Shown one piece after another: positions 9,133-18,529 of a stretch of 64,000 bases of DNA. The position numbers and the translations under genes were made by a program. The DNA comes from Gudongella sp034006985 (lineage in GTDB: Bacteria; Bacillota; Clostridia; Tissierellales; Tissierellaceae): contig JAVERT010000007.1 of NCBI GenBank assembly GCA_034006985.1, positions 45,826 to 109,825 of the forward strand, given 5' to 3'. The notes below the pieces were generated by a model that searched no databases, was not told where the DNA came from, and worked only from the letters and a program-made list of their open reading frames with translations. Each line of letters begins with the position of its first letter. Position 1 is the stretch's first letter.

Positions 9133-9957
9133 TTATCCTATTAGTGTAAAATATAATAGTACCACAACACCAAGTATGATTCTATACCAGCCAAAAGGTT
9201 TAAAGTCATTATTTTTAATATATTGTAGTAACATTTTAATAGCGAAGATTGATACTAAAAACGCTACAACCATACCTATAAGTAATATAGTTAACTCAAT
9301 TCCTGTAAAATTGAAACCAAACTTAATTAGCTTTAAGGCACTCGCTCCAAACATTATTGGTATACTCATAAAAAAGGAATATTCTGCTGCTATATAGCGA
9401 GATGAACCCAGTATCATAGCACCGATTATTGTCGCACCAGACCGTGAAGTCCCCGGTATTAGAGATAACACTTGAAATAAACCTATACCTAGTGCAGTTT
9501 TATAAGACAAAGCTTTAAAATCATTTATAGTAGGGGTTTTGTCTTTATTTCTATTTTCAATAACTATGAATATTATTCCATATAGAATCAGCATAAGTGC
9601 TACTGTAAAATAATTATAAAAGTTTGCCTCAAACCAATCATCTAACAATACTCCCAATACACCTGCTGGTATTATACCAATGATAACTTTGTACCATATA
9701 ATCATAGTTTCTCTTTTTTCTTTAAGAGATTTTTTAGGGGAAAAAGGATTTAGTTTGTGAAAATAGATTACAACTACAGCCAGTATTGCTCCCAACTGTA
9801 TAACCACCAAAAACATTTCTTTAAATGCTGGTGTAGAATTTAGCTTTATAAACTCATCAACTAAAATCATATGTCCTGTGCTACTTATTGGCAACCATTC
9901 AGTAATCCCTTCTACTACCCCTAATACTATAGCCTTTACTATTTCCCAAAATACCAT
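9133..9957 (-). CDS. uppP: undecaprenyl-diphosphatase
   Basis: 274 aa integral membrane enzyme that dephosphorylates undecaprenyl diphosphate, recycling the lipid carrier for peptidoglycan and surface glycans. Both family motifs are present: EGITEWLPISSTGH near the N-terminus (residues 16-29) and PGTSRSGAT in the middle (about 168-176), the latter carrying the catalytic Arg. Seven to eight hydrophobic helices and the length are typical of the BacA/UppP family. ATG at 9957 with RBS GGAGG. Single-gene unit with its own terminator. Confidence 0.96.
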   Translation of the reverse strand: MVFWEIVKAIVLGVVEGITEWLPISSTGHMILVDEFIKLNSTPAFKEMFLVVIQLGAILAVVVIYFHKLNPFSPKKSLKEKRETMIIWYKVIIGIIPAGVLGVLLDDWFEANFYNYFTVALMLILYGIIFIVIENRNKDKTPTINDFKALSYKTALGIGLFQVLSLIPGTSRSGATIIGAMILGSSRYIAAEYSFFMSIPIMFGASALKLIKFGFNFTGIELTILLIGMVVAFLVSIFAIKMLLQYIKNNDFKPFGWYRIILGVVVLLYFTLIG

Positions 9958-10252
9958 TTAAGTAAACCTCCATATATTAATTGATTTATTTTACACCGTA
10001 TAATCAAATTTTATTATACCACAATATCAACAGCATATATTAAATTACCCCAAGATTAAATCCTAGGTTAATTTGATTATTCTTAAGTATTCATTAAATA
10101 TTTTCCTCCATTATTAATATATTAAAGTTAATCCTAGGATAAGCTTGTTCTAACAAACCTCTCTATTATCTTTAACCCAATTGTAATATCTTTAAACTCC
10201 TATTTATTGTATAATCAGTATGAGAGTAATAAACAAAAGGAGGATTGATTTT
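9958..10252. promoter_or_regulatory. divergent intergenic region with SLH-gene promoter
   Basis: Divergent promoter region between uppP (minus) and the SLH gene (plus). A TATAAT at 10210-10215 is a good -10 for the plus-strand gene; the -35 is unclear. Two copies of a CCTAGG-centred word (10062-10067 and 10133-10138) lie in related, partly inverted contexts (CAAGATTAAATCCTAGG; TTAATCCTAGGATAAGCTTG) and could be a protein-binding pair. Confidence 0.45.
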
Positions 10253-13204
10253 ATGAGACGAATTTTGTCTTTTACCCTAGCGCTAATAATGGTGATGGGT
10301 ATTGTAGTTCCAGTATCAGCAGCCAGTCCCTATGAAACTCAAGGTAGTTTTCTAAAAGACTTAGGTGTCTTAAAAGGAGACTTAAGTGGAAATCTTATGT
10401 TAGAAAGCAACCTTACAAGAGAACAAATGGTTGTTTTAGTTTCTCGTCTATATGGCAAGGAAAAAGATGCAGAAGGATTTGTTGCTAACAATGTGTTTCA
10501 AGATTTAAAACCAACACATAGTTATTACATTCCATTTATACTTTGGGCAAAAAACGAAGGACTTATACAAGGAATTACAACTACAACATTTGGTGTAGAA
10601 CAAGGTGTTACAGTGCAACAATTCCAAACTGTTCTACTTAGAGCACTAGGTTATACAGAAGAAGCTAAAGATTGGTATAATGTTCCAGAGTTTGCAAAAC
10701 AAATTGGTATGATGAAAGGCTTAAGCTTTTCTCCTGATGCAAAACTCAACAGAGGACAAGTTTCAGCAATGTTAGTTAATGCATTAAGCTTACCGCTAAA
10801 GGGTACTAATACTCCCTTAGCGGTTATGCTTGGTTTAAACCCTCTTGATATGACTGAATCAGTTAAAATAATTGGTGATGAAGTTGTTTTTAGCGGAATA
10901 TTAAATGATAAAGAAGAACTAAACCTACTTATAAAATCTAAAACCACAGGAAATAATACTTCTTTGGATCTTAATATACCTGTAGCATCAGATGGAAGCT
11001 TTGAATTTACTGTTAGAGATTTAGAACTAGGTACCTATGAATACAGATATTATACCGAGAAAAAAGCTAGTATATATACAGATTTTATTATCTCCAATCA
11101 GAGATTTCAGTTATCTGATGCATATGCAGACAATTTAAAAGAAATTAAACTACTGTTTAACAAGTCAATTGATACTACAATTGCGGCTTCAAGTTACAAT
11201 TATTCAACAGACGCAGGCACAATAAATAGAGTTAGGTTTGAAAATAATGATAAAGAAGTAATTCTAGTTCTTAATGGAACTATGATAGAAGGCGAAGATT
11301 ATAATATTAAAGCCGAAAATATTTACTCCACTAGTGGTGAAGACCTATCTGTAAATGAAACATTTGGCGTCTCCGATGAAGATATCCCTAGTGTAGACTC
11401 TATAGAAGTACTTGGAAATAAGGGAATACGAATTTATTTTACAGAACCAATAAAAACAATTCCTAGTATGAATAACTTTAAACTTGATCAAACAAACACT
11501 TTAGAAAAACCAGTGTTAGTAGATAATCATATTACTCTAAGCTATAAAGCAGGCACTTCTGCTCTTTCGACTGGTTCATATTCTTTGGAGATTTCAGGAC
11601 TTCTAGATTATGCAAATAAGACAATGAACTCCGAATTAAAAACTTTTTCAGTTAAAAAAGATTCTATTCCTCCTGCAATCACCGATATAGATGTGACAAC
11701 TGAAAGAGTTACTCTTCAGTTTTCAGAAACACTTGACCCATCGTTTATTCAAGGTAGCAATATTTTTCAACGCGAGGGAGTTCAAATTAACTATGCAGAT
11801 GAAATTATAATTAGAGACAATAGAGTAACTGGAATATTTGAATCCACACCTCTTCTCTCAAAAGAAATCACACTTTATATTAATAGTTTTAGTGATTATT
11901 GGGGAAATATGATGGTAACTAAGGAATACAAGATTACACCAAAAGAAGATACTAGAAAGCCAGAGTTAATGAGCGCAACTCTTTCTGAAGATGGAAAGTC
12001 AATAAAACTTGGATTTAACAAAAATGTAAAAGCAGATAGTACATCATATTACACAATAAAAGATTCAGAAGATAGGGTAATCTTTATTCGAGATATCAAT
12101 GGTGATGGTAGAGAGTGGACTCTAAATCTTTATACCACACCAATTCCAGGAAATATCACTTTAAATGTTTCAGGAATAAAGGATCTCTCTGGTACAGAAA
12201 TTAAAAGTTATAAGGCCACTTTAAATGTAAAAGATTTAGAAAGACCGACTCTTTTAGGATACACTGGCTATGGAAGCACAATAGTTATGGAATTTGATAA
12301 AGAAATGGATAAATCAAGTACTGGGTTTTCTACAAATTATTTAATCACATTTAATGGTAGTCAAATACCACTTCCTACTGGAACAAATGTTTCTCTAGAT
12401 AGAGAAGAAACAACATTGACCATCACTCTTCCTGAAGAAATTAATGGAACAAGTACAATGATAGGTACTAAAAACAACCTTAGTTCACTTGATGTAGTGG
12501 GTTTGAAAAGCAAAACAGGAAACCTTACCAATCCATTAATACTTGCTTTAAATTTTGATGAAGCCTCTACTGGAGATGCAGTTATGGTAGATTACTCAAC
12601 TCTAAATCCTGGAAAGCAAGCAGAACTAGTTGAGCCAGATACAATTAAGTTGAAATTCAATATGCCAATAATTAAAGCTTCTGCAGATGACTTTGAAATT
12701 GATGGTATTGATATCGACAAAGTTATCACTAATGGAACAAATATTGTTACTATTATCTTAAAAGAAAATGTGACAACAATTGAAGATGATTCCGCATATC
12801 TTATCAAAAAAAATAATATTGAAACCTCTATTGGTACAGGTGCTGAATATGGAGATTTTTATGTTCAAGATAAGCTAGCCCCTATATTAATAAGTAGAGA
12901 AGCAGATGTCCGAAAAGAATTAATTGAAATCGAATTTAGCGAAGAATTAGAGAAAGCTGGAGAATCACTTTATAGAAGAGATCTTGAAATCATAAGATTA
13001 TCTGATAATACAATTTTAAGTAGTGATGATTACTCAACTAAGTTAGATTCTGGGGATCCTGAAATTATTATAATCACACTAGATGATGATAAAATAGATT
13101 CTAAATATACTATAAGAGTAATTGATTCACCATCTTATATTCGAGATTATTCAGGGAATCTAGTATTAAAGTCCTCACCAATAGAAACAGACGACAGTTT
13201 ATAA
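10253..13204 (+). CDS. SLH-domain surface protein with SbsA-type Ig-like repeats
   Basis: 983 aa from ATG 10253 (AAAGGAGG 9 nt upstream; the frame opens 11 codons earlier without an RBS). Signal peptide ending VPVSAA. Up to three S-layer homology motifs in residues 25-185 (e.g. LTREQMVVLVSRLYG, YIPFILWAKNEGLIQG), which bind pyruvylated secondary cell-wall polymer. The remaining 750 residues are beta-rich repeats of about 90-100 residues with the pattern I.L.FN..VKADS..YTIKD, as in bacterial Ig-like SbsA/Big-5 domains. No enzyme motif found. Monocistronic with a terminator. Confidence 0.9.
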   Translation: MRRILSFTLALIMVMGIVVPVSAASPYETQGSFLKDLGVLKGDLSGNLMLESNLTREQMVVLVSRLYGKEKDAEGFVANNVFQDLKPTHSYYIPFILWAKNEGLIQGITTTTFGVEQGVTVQQFQTVLLRALGYTEEAKDWYNVPEFAKQIGMMKGLSFSPDAKLNRGQVSAMLVNALSLPLKGTNTPLAVMLGLNPLDMTESVKIIGDEVVFSGILNDKEELNLLIKSKTTGNNTSLDLNIPVASDGSFEFTVRDLELGTYEYRYYTEKKASIYTDFIISNQRFQLSDAYADNLKEIKLLFNKSIDTTIAASSYNYSTDAGTINRVRFENNDKEVILVLNGTMIEGEDYNIKAENIYSTSGEDLSVNETFGVSDEDIPSVDSIEVLGNKGIRIYFTEPIKTIPSMNNFKLDQTNTLEKPVLVDNHITLSYKAGTSALSTGSYSLEISGLLDYANKTMNSELKTFSVKKDSIPPAITDIDVTTERVTLQFSETLDPSFIQGSNIFQREGVQINYADEIIIRDNRVTGIFESTPLLSKEITLYINSFSDYWGNMMVTKEYKITPKEDTRKPELMSATLSEDGKSIKLGFNKNVKADSTSYYTIKDSEDRVIFIRDINGDGREWTLNLYTTPIPGNITLNVSGIKDLSGTEIKSYKATLNVKDLERPTLLGYTGYGSTIVMEFDKEMDKSSTGFSTNYLITFNGSQIPLPTGTNVSLDREETTLTITLPEEINGTSTMIGTKNNLSSLDVVGLKSKTGNLTNPLILALNFDEASTGDAVMVDYSTLNPGKQAELVEPDTIKLKFNMPIIKASADDFEIDGIDIDKVITNGTNIVTIILKENVTTIEDDSAYLIKKNNIETSIGTGAEYGDFYVQDKLAPILISREADVRKELIEIEFSEELEKAGESLYRRDLEIIRLSDNTILSSDDYSTKLDSGDPEIIIITLDDDKIDSKYTIRVIDSPSYIRDYSGNLVLKSSPIETDDSL

Positions 13205-13216
13205 AATAAAGTAAAA

Positions 13217-13248
13217 AAAGCAGAACCTAAATTTCAGGTTCTGCTTTT
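13217..13248 (+). terminator. intrinsic terminator of SLH gene
   Basis: 13-bp stem AAAAGCAGAACCT / AGGTTCTGCTTTT followed by ATTTTG. It lies between convergent genes, overlaps the stop codon of the YvrJ gene, and could work both ways. Confidence 0.9.
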
Positions 13249-13384
13249 ATTTTGAAATAGCTTGTGCTAAATCTGTTATACTCTCAGAAAGCTCGTCGAG
13301 CTTACCTTCTATTCGAACAAGAAGATAAACAGATATAACAATCGGAAAACCCAGATTAGCTATACTAGAATATATCACTTCCAT
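13247..13384 (-). CDS. YvrJ family small membrane protein
   Basis: 45-aa ORF. It reads MEVIYSSIANLGFPIVISVY then LLVRIEGKLDELSESI, matching the YvrJ pattern: an N-terminal hydrophobic helix with NLGFPI, the sequence YLLVR, and a charged amphipathic tail. ATG at 13384 with RBS AAGGGGG; TAA at 13247-13249. It is third in a row after DUF1659 and DUF2922 genes, the usual company of yvrJ in Firmicutes. Function unknown. Confidence 0.85.
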   Translation of the reverse strand: MEVIYSSIANLGFPIVISVYLLVRIEGKLDELSESITDLAQAISK

Positions 13385-13407
13385 AGTGGTAACCCCCTTT
13401 ACAATTA

Positions 13408-13516
13408 TTAAATCACAGTTCACAAATCACAATTGAAAAGATTAAGGCTAGCTTTGCTCGCCCAATATTTTATAATTCTTTAATTGTGATTTGTGATTTG
13501 TTCATTGTGAATTGTT
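13408..13516. repeat. family A repeat, copy A1
   Basis: Near-palindromic element: ATCACAGTTCACAAATCACAATTG on one side and its complement-like AATTGTGATTTGTGATTTG on the other, with a central GGCTAGCTTTGCTCGCC hairpin. It starts next to the TAA of the DUF2922 gene and fills the gap to yvrJ. Confidence 0.85.
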
Positions 13517-13517
13517 T

Positions 13518-13736
13518 TTACACTTCCATCTCTTCAACATCTGTGGTTACAACTCTTGCAGCAACTTTTGCAATCAAGTCTCCATTGTTTGACTTGAATA
13601 CATTTGCTGTTAAAAGTTGATCCATAACTGCAAATACTTCAGTATCAGTTACATCAGACCTTGGATCATTTATACTAATTCTATAGTTCTTATTAAGAGC
13701 ATCTAAAAAATCCATTTCAAGTTTTACATTTGCCAT
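13518..13736 (-). CDS. DUF2922 family protein
   Basis: 72 aa. Opens MANVKLEMDFLDALNKNYRI, followed by SINDPRSDVTDTEVFAVMDQ, which fits the DUF2922 pattern of a short beta strand, an R.SI.dp...vt..ev...M knot and a helix. Soluble, no signal. It follows the DUF1659 gene by 32 nt and precedes yvrJ, so the three probably form one transcript. Function is not established for the family. RBS AAGGAGGTGA before the ATG at 13736. Confidence 0.8.
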   Translation of the reverse strand: MANVKLEMDFLDALNKNYRISINDPRSDVTDTEVFAVMDQLLTANVFKSNNGDLIAKVAARVVTTDVEEMEV

Positions 13737-13768
13737 TATCTCACCTCCTTGCTAAAATTTCGCCTTCT

Positions 13769-13990
13769 TTATATCTCTCTGATTATTGATTCTTCAATCT
13801 TTTTCATCTGAATAAGAGGAAAATCTTGAAGACTTGTCAATGCTTGACCTGAAATGTGAATATTCTCATCAGTCGCATCAAGCTTAACATTGCTTAGTGT
13901 CTTGTAAGACACTTTTTGCTTGCCATCTACAATCCCTGCATCAAGAGCAAGCTTTAGTGATTTCTTTTCTGCTAAAGTTTCTATAGCCAT
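13769..13990 (-). CDS. DUF1659 family protein
   Basis: 73 aa from ATG 13990 (RBS GGGAGGTGA; the longer frame to 14056 runs into a poor start). Contains LKLALDAGIVDGKQKVSYKT and LSNVKLDATDENI, the DUF1659 pattern, in which L....G...dGk......s nvk..A.. recurs. First gene of the DUF1659-DUF2922-YvrJ set. Small and soluble; function unknown. Confidence 0.8.
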   Translation of the reverse strand: MAIETLAEKKSLKLALDAGIVDGKQKVSYKTLSNVKLDATDENIHISGQALTSLQDFPLIQMKKIEESIIREI

Positions 13991-14067
13991 TATCTCACCT
14001 CCCTTCATACTTCTTATATAGTAAAAAGAAGGAAAATGTACCATGAAAAAAGACAATTAAAAAAATC

Positions 14068-14303
14068 ACAATTCACAAATCACAATTGAGAGACAATGCA
14101 CAGATTACAATTCACAAATCACAGTTGAAAGAAAATTAGAGACCTTTGGTCTCCTTAAGGCGAGCAAAGCTACGCCCTTACTAAAAAATCTCCCAGAGGC
14201 TTTGTAGATGTTTATAACATCTTAAAGCTCTGGGAGAATCTTAATCTTCTAATCTTCTAATCTCTTCAATTGTGATTTGTGAATTGTGCATTGTAATTTG
14301 TTT
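14068..14303. repeat. family A repeat, copy A2, enclosing a terminator
   Basis: Outer arms carry ATCACAATTCACAAATCACAA (14068 onwards) and the opposite-strand words TTGTGATTTGTGAATTGTGC (14270s onwards). The interior holds GAGACCTTTGGTCTC and GGCGAGCAAAGCTACGCC hairpins and the nucleotidase terminator. It begins 5 nt past the nucleotidase stop and takes up most of the 317-bp gap to the DUF1659 gene. Confidence 0.85.
14189..14237 (-). terminator. intrinsic terminator of the secreted 5'-nucleotidase
   Basis: Long stem TCTCCCAGAG...AGATGTT / AACATCT...CTCTGGGAGA with six T residues following on the minus strand. It lies inside repeat copy A2. Confidence 0.8.
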
Positions 14304-14307
14304 TTTT

Positions 14308-16059
14308 CTATTGTGGTATTTTAATTATTTGATTAGGAAATATTAGATTTGGATTTTTAAGTGAGTTATACTCAGCTAATACTCTCCATTCTACATTGTA
14401 CATACTACCTATCTTTGATAACCAATCTCCAGATTTAACTACATACTCTTTGTATTCAGGTGATGGTACTGGAGTAGGCTCTGGTGTTGGAACAGGTGTT
14501 GGCTCTGGTACTATCACTGGTACATTAGTTGCTACAATTCTTCCCTCTACCATTGGATTAACTGTACCTGCTTCTTCTACATACTCTATTAAAATATCTG
14601 ATAACAATCCACCTTCTCCTACAAATGGTTTACCTTCAAACATGGTATATCCATCTCCACCAGCTGCCATAAAATCATTTGTAACTAATTTATAGGTCAT
14701 GTTAAGATCTACGGGTTCTTCACCAATCATTAGAGAAGTTACTCTTTCACCAACTGGCATAGAAGCATCAAATACATATTTCATTCCACTAACATGTGGA
14801 AACTGCCCAGCAGCTGCAGGAAAATCTTTTACTCCATGCTCTACAGCTTCCATCAATTCTGCACCTGTTACTTCAATAACAGCAAGTGTATTTGTAAATG
14901 GGAATGCTGTTAATATATCATTTACCTTTATATCCCCCGCTGCTATAGATGCTCTAATTCCGCCACCATTTGTAAATGCAACATCAGCACCTGTAGATTC
15001 TCTCATCGCATCAGTTATAAGATTACCAAGGTTAGTTTCGCCTGTTCTTACATTTTCTCTAAGACCATCTAACTCGACAGGCGTATTTCCTACAACAACA
15101 CTTACTATTGGTTCATTAATTAATTCTATTTCTTCTATAATGTCCAATATTTCCTGGTCTGCAGCTAAATCTTTTGCTTCTTCATATGGGATAAGTTTAG
15201 CTTCATAGTTGGTCCACGCTTTATCTTCAAATTCAAGATTAACTATACCAATATTTTTAGTATATGAACCTGCTTGAACTACTAGAACATCGTTTATCAT
15301 TAGTCCCTCAGTTAGTTCGTCATGGCTATGTCCATCAACTATCATATCTATACCTTCAACCTCGTTTGCAATTAATGTTGCTGTGTTTACGGATGATGCA
15401 TCAATACCTAAATGACTAAGAGCGATTATAAAATCAACATCCATATCTTGAAGCTCTTTTACAATTTCCTTACTAACTTCTACTACATCTGTAAACTCAA
15501 TACCTATTGTATTATCTGGATGAGATTTATATTTTGTCTCATCAGTAGCTAGACCAAATATCCCTACTTTAAGGCCATTGTCCATAGTATATATTACATA
15601 TGGATCAAAATCAGTAGATTGATCTACTTCTTTTACCACATTTGCAGCTATTATAGGAAATTCTGCCATTTCTTTCAATTCTATTAGTCTGTCATATCCA
15701 TAATTGAAATCATGGTTACCTGGTACCATTGCATCAAATCCCATAAGGTTCATTGCTTCAACCATTGTTTCACCACGGGTAACATTTATTAATGTTGTAC
15801 CATGGAATACATCCCCAGCATTAAGGAATAGTAAATTAGGATCTTCAGCCTTTAACTCATCTACTTTGGTTTTCAACTTAGCATAACCTAAAGCACCCTC
15901 ATAATCATCCTCAGCAAGTCTTCCATGAACATCATTAACGTGAACAATAGTTAAAGTCTGATTTTCAGCTGCAAAAGCAACTCCACTTGGCATTACCATT
16001 AAACCTAAAACAAGGACTAAAGATAATACCCAACTAACAATTCTTTTGTTTCTTAACAT
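14308..16059 (-). CDS. secreted 5'-nucleotidase with C-terminal LysM domain
   Basis: 583 aa. Signal peptide (1-30, ending VAFA), metallophosphoesterase domain with IVHVNDVHGRL, NAGDVFHGT, VPGNHDFNYG and VDGHSHDE, a 5'-nucleotidase C-terminal domain (about 325-500) with TNLGNLITDAM, FTNGGGIRASI and FPFTNTL, a Pro/Glu/Thr linker (PEPTPVPTPEPTPVPSPE), then one LysM (about 537-583: VKSGDWLSKIGSMYNVEW ... IIKIPQ) to bind peptidoglycan. It would release phosphate or nucleosides from extracellular nucleotides while held in the wall. RBS GGAGAGGG before ATG 16059. Confidence 0.93.
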   Translation of the reverse strand: MLRNKRIVSWVLSLVLVLGLMVMPSGVAFAAENQTLTIVHVNDVHGRLAEDDYEGALGYAKLKTKVDELKAEDPNLLFLNAGDVFHGTTLINVTRGETMVEAMNLMGFDAMVPGNHDFNYGYDRLIELKEMAEFPIIAANVVKEVDQSTDFDPYVIYTMDNGLKVGIFGLATDETKYKSHPDNTIGIEFTDVVEVSKEIVKELQDMDVDFIIALSHLGIDASSVNTATLIANEVEGIDMIVDGHSHDELTEGLMINDVLVVQAGSYTKNIGIVNLEFEDKAWTNYEAKLIPYEEAKDLAADQEILDIIEEIELINEPIVSVVVGNTPVELDGLRENVRTGETNLGNLITDAMRESTGADVAFTNGGGIRASIAAGDIKVNDILTAFPFTNTLAVIEVTGAELMEAVEHGVKDFPAAAGQFPHVSGMKYVFDASMPVGERVTSLMIGEEPVDLNMTYKLVTNDFMAAGGDGYTMFEGKPFVGEGGLLSDILIEYVEEAGTVNPMVEGRIVATNVPVIVPEPTPVPTPEPTPVPSPEYKEYVVKSGDWLSKIGSMYNVEWRVLAEYNSLKNPNLIFPNQIIKIPQ

Positions 16060-16256
16060 TCCCTCTCCTCCTTTAATTTATACAAATTAAATTTACTCAA
16101 TTTCTTTATACCCCATAAGAAACATAAAACCACTATATTTTATCAACTTATGTATATAATTTGTCAGTCATACCCCTACTAAATCTTGTCTCGAAGTTTT
16201 ACTATAATTTGTATCAAAAGGTTTCCATACCTTATACACTTATTAAATCTTTTCAA

Positions 16257-16287
16257 TTGGAAATTATAGTATAATTTGTGATATAAT
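16257..16287 (+). promoter_or_regulatory. candidate promoter of the O-antigen-ligase-like gene
   Basis: TTGGAA at 16257-16262 and TATAAT at 16282-16287, with a 19-bp spacer; another TATAAT is at 16270-16275. RBS GGAGG follows at 16309-16313. Confidence 0.45.
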
Positions 16288-16320
16288 TTGCATATATTAT
16301 ATTTAAATGGAGGTTAGTAA

Positions 16321-18120
16321 ATGAGTAAAAAATCAACAAAAAATAAGAAGTATACATATACGCTTTTACCAGTTTTACCCTTAGTTCTGATACTTGCAAT
16401 AGTACCTTTAATTGTATTTTTAAAAGTAGTTCCAGCAAATGATGCTTCCCTACTATTTACAGATGGCAAGGAGAATTTTGATTTCTTTTCATATTATAAA
16501 ATGGTTTGGCTTGTTGGACTTAGTGTAATAGGAGTCTTAATATATTTATACAAATCATTTTTAATGCAAGATATTCCCCTAAGAAAATCTAAACTATACT
16601 ATCCACTGGGAACTTATGCAGTGCTTGTAATACTATCGACATTTTTTGCAAGTTATAAGTCTGTGGCAATGATAGGCTTTGTAGATAGATATGAAGGTAT
16701 GTTAGCACTTTTAAGTTATATAGCGATAATGTTCCTTGCATACAATACTGTCGATAACGAAAAACATGTCAAATGGATTCTAACAGGTTTTAGTATATCT
16801 GGTATTATTATGATTTTAATTGGAATAACTCAATTTTTCGGAACCGATATATTTACAACTGACTTTGGTAAAAAGTTAATTCTTCCAGCACAGTATGAAA
16901 ATCTGGCTGATAGTTTAAACTTTATCTTTGCAGGATCAAAATCAGTTTATGCAACACTTTATAATATAAACTATGTTGGGGTTTATATGAGTATGCTATT
17001 TTCACTAATGACTACACTGTTTATTTTAACTAAAGATTTAAAGTGGAAAATCTTCTTTGGAATTATGACTACATCTTCATTTCTAATGTTGCTTGGTTCT
17101 AAGTCTAGAGCAGGTCTAATTGCAATATTTGTTTTTGCTTTTCTATCACTAATATTCTTTAGGAAGCAAGTACTACCAAATTGGAAAACTTTTACAGCAA
17201 TTGTTATTTTAATTGGTGTTTCATTTGTAGGAGTCAACACCTTGTATGAAGGTTCTGTAATAACTCGATTAAAAGGTGGAATTGAATCTCTTAAGGTTAA
17301 AACAGAACCTAACTTCCAAAATATACTTTTAGAAGATGAAACTGCAACTGTTGAATTCACAGATTACTCTATGACTATTGTAATGGCTGAAAGTGGTTTG
17401 ATGCTATTTGATACAAATGAAGAACCACTTGATTTAGCAGTTGATGCAGAGAATAATAATATTATAAGAGCCGTTGAACCACCCTATAATGAGCATTCTT
17501 TTATAACAAAATCATATAAAGGTGATGTTGTACTAGAAACTACTCTAAAAACAAATTTAGGTAACCGTACAATTCGCTTTATAAGAAAAGATGATATTAT
17601 GATGGTACTTGGCTATGATGGAGAATTGGTAACTGATATAAAAGCACCTAGCTTTGGATTTAAAGGAAGAGAAAGCATGGCCTCAAACAGAGGTTATATC
17701 TGGTCAAGATCAATACCTATGTTAAAAGACAATGTTATTCTAGGACATGGCCCTGATACCTACGCTCTATACTTCCCTAATAATGACTTTGTTGGTAAGT
17801 TTGTAGGCTTTAATAGTATAAATACTGTAGTCGATAAACCACATAATCTATACTTGCAGATAGGCATAAATACAGGAGTTCTTTCACTATTAGCATTTTT
17901 AACCTTGATAGGTATGTATATGATTTCAAGTTTTAAGGCATATTTTAAAAAAGAAAGCTACAAGGGTATTATGGAAGCTACGGGGCTTGGAATATTTATG
18001 GCCGTTTGTATGTATCTTTTCACAGGCCTATCGAATGACAGTATAGTATCAGTAGCACCAATATTTTGGATATTGTTAGGAACAGGATTTGTGCTGAATG
18101 AGAAGGTAAATCAAGAGTAA
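16321..18120 (+). CDS. O-antigen ligase / Wzy-like polytopic membrane protein
   Basis: 599 aa. About ten to twelve membrane helices in two blocks (residues 18-300 and 510-595), separated by a soluble extracytoplasmic part rich in beta strands (about 315-470). The Wzy_C/ligase signature is visible as GSKSRAGLIAI and, later, the catalytic-loop-like RSIPMLKDNVILGHGPDTYA with DKPHNLYLQIGINTGVLS. Family members join or polymerise lipid-linked glycan repeats. It may act on the same surface polysaccharide as the 3.2-6.1 kb pair. ATG at 16321, AGG-rich RBS. Confidence 0.85.
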   Translation: MSKKSTKNKKYTYTLLPVLPLVLILAIVPLIVFLKVVPANDASLLFTDGKENFDFFSYYKMVWLVGLSVIGVLIYLYKSFLMQDIPLRKSKLYYPLGTYAVLVILSTFFASYKSVAMIGFVDRYEGMLALLSYIAIMFLAYNTVDNEKHVKWILTGFSISGIIMILIGITQFFGTDIFTTDFGKKLILPAQYENLADSLNFIFAGSKSVYATLYNINYVGVYMSMLFSLMTTLFILTKDLKWKIFFGIMTTSSFLMLLGSKSRAGLIAIFVFAFLSLIFFRKQVLPNWKTFTAIVILIGVSFVGVNTLYEGSVITRLKGGIESLKVKTEPNFQNILLEDETATVEFTDYSMTIVMAESGLMLFDTNEEPLDLAVDAENNNIIRAVEPPYNEHSFITKSYKGDVVLETTLKTNLGNRTIRFIRKDDIMMVLGYDGELVTDIKAPSFGFKGRESMASNRGYIWSRSIPMLKDNVILGHGPDTYALYFPNNDFVGKFVGFNSINTVVDKPHNLYLQIGINTGVLSLLAFLTLIGMYMISSFKAYFKKESYKGIMEATGLGIFMAVCMYLFTGLSNDSIVSVAPIFWILLGTGFVLNEKVNQE

Positions 18121-18199
18121 TCATCATCCTGAGCGTAGCATGAGGATCTTATCTTTAAGATTCCTCGACAGGCTCGGATTGACAGAGAAAAGACAGTTC
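18121..18199. repeat. family B repeat, copy B1, left flank of GIY-YIG gene
   Basis: Begins at the stop of the preceding gene. TCATCCTGAGCGTAGCATGA ... GGATCTTA and AAGATTCCTCGACAGGCTCG pair imperfectly as one hairpin. Its last 18 nt, ACAGAGAAAAGACAGTTC (18182-18199), are repeated exactly at 18842-18859 beside atpG. Confidence 0.9.
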
Positions 18200-18233
18200 A
18201 AAATGATTGAATAATTTGTAATGAGGTGATATC

Positions 18234-18518
18234 TTGTATTACGTATATATACTATCAAACTGGAATAACAAAGTTTTATATACCGGAGTCACCAATGATA
18301 TACAAAGAAGAATATACGAGCATAAAAGTGGTTTACATGAAGGATTTTCTAAAAAGTATAATGTAAATAAACTTGTTTATTATGATTATACCGAAGATGT
18401 AACTTCAGCAATAGAAAGAGAAAAACAAATAAAAAACTGGAAAAGAGATAAAAAAAATAAATTAATAAATGAATTTAACTATAATTGGAACGATTTATCC
18501 GAAGAAATATATAAATAG
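18234..18518 (+). CDS. GIY-YIG (URI type) small nuclease-domain protein
   Basis: 94 aa from a TTG at 18234 with GAGGTGAT just upstream. The single domain has the GIY-YIG motif as YYVYIL ... LYTGVTNDIQRRIYEHKSG; Arg (RRIYEH) and Glu (SAIEREKQIKNWKRDKK) complete the active-site pattern of the YhbQ/URI subfamily. Such genes are often found among dispersed repeats. Here it lies between family B copies and is transcribed against the ATPase operon. Whether it cuts DNA and moves the repeats is unproven. Length is normal for the subfamily. Confidence 0.9.
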   Translation: MYYVYILSNWNNKVLYTGVTNDIQRRIYEHKSGLHEGFSKKYNVNKLVYYDYTEDVTSAIEREKQIKNWKRDKKNKLINEFNYNWNDLSEEIYK

Positions 18519-18529
18519 ATTGTTAAAGT

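Noticed and set aside
14396..15208. Plus-strand ORFs of 99 and 169 aa within the secreted nucleotidase region
   Set aside because: They are antisense to a gene with all catalytic motifs and have no homology pattern or RBS of their own.
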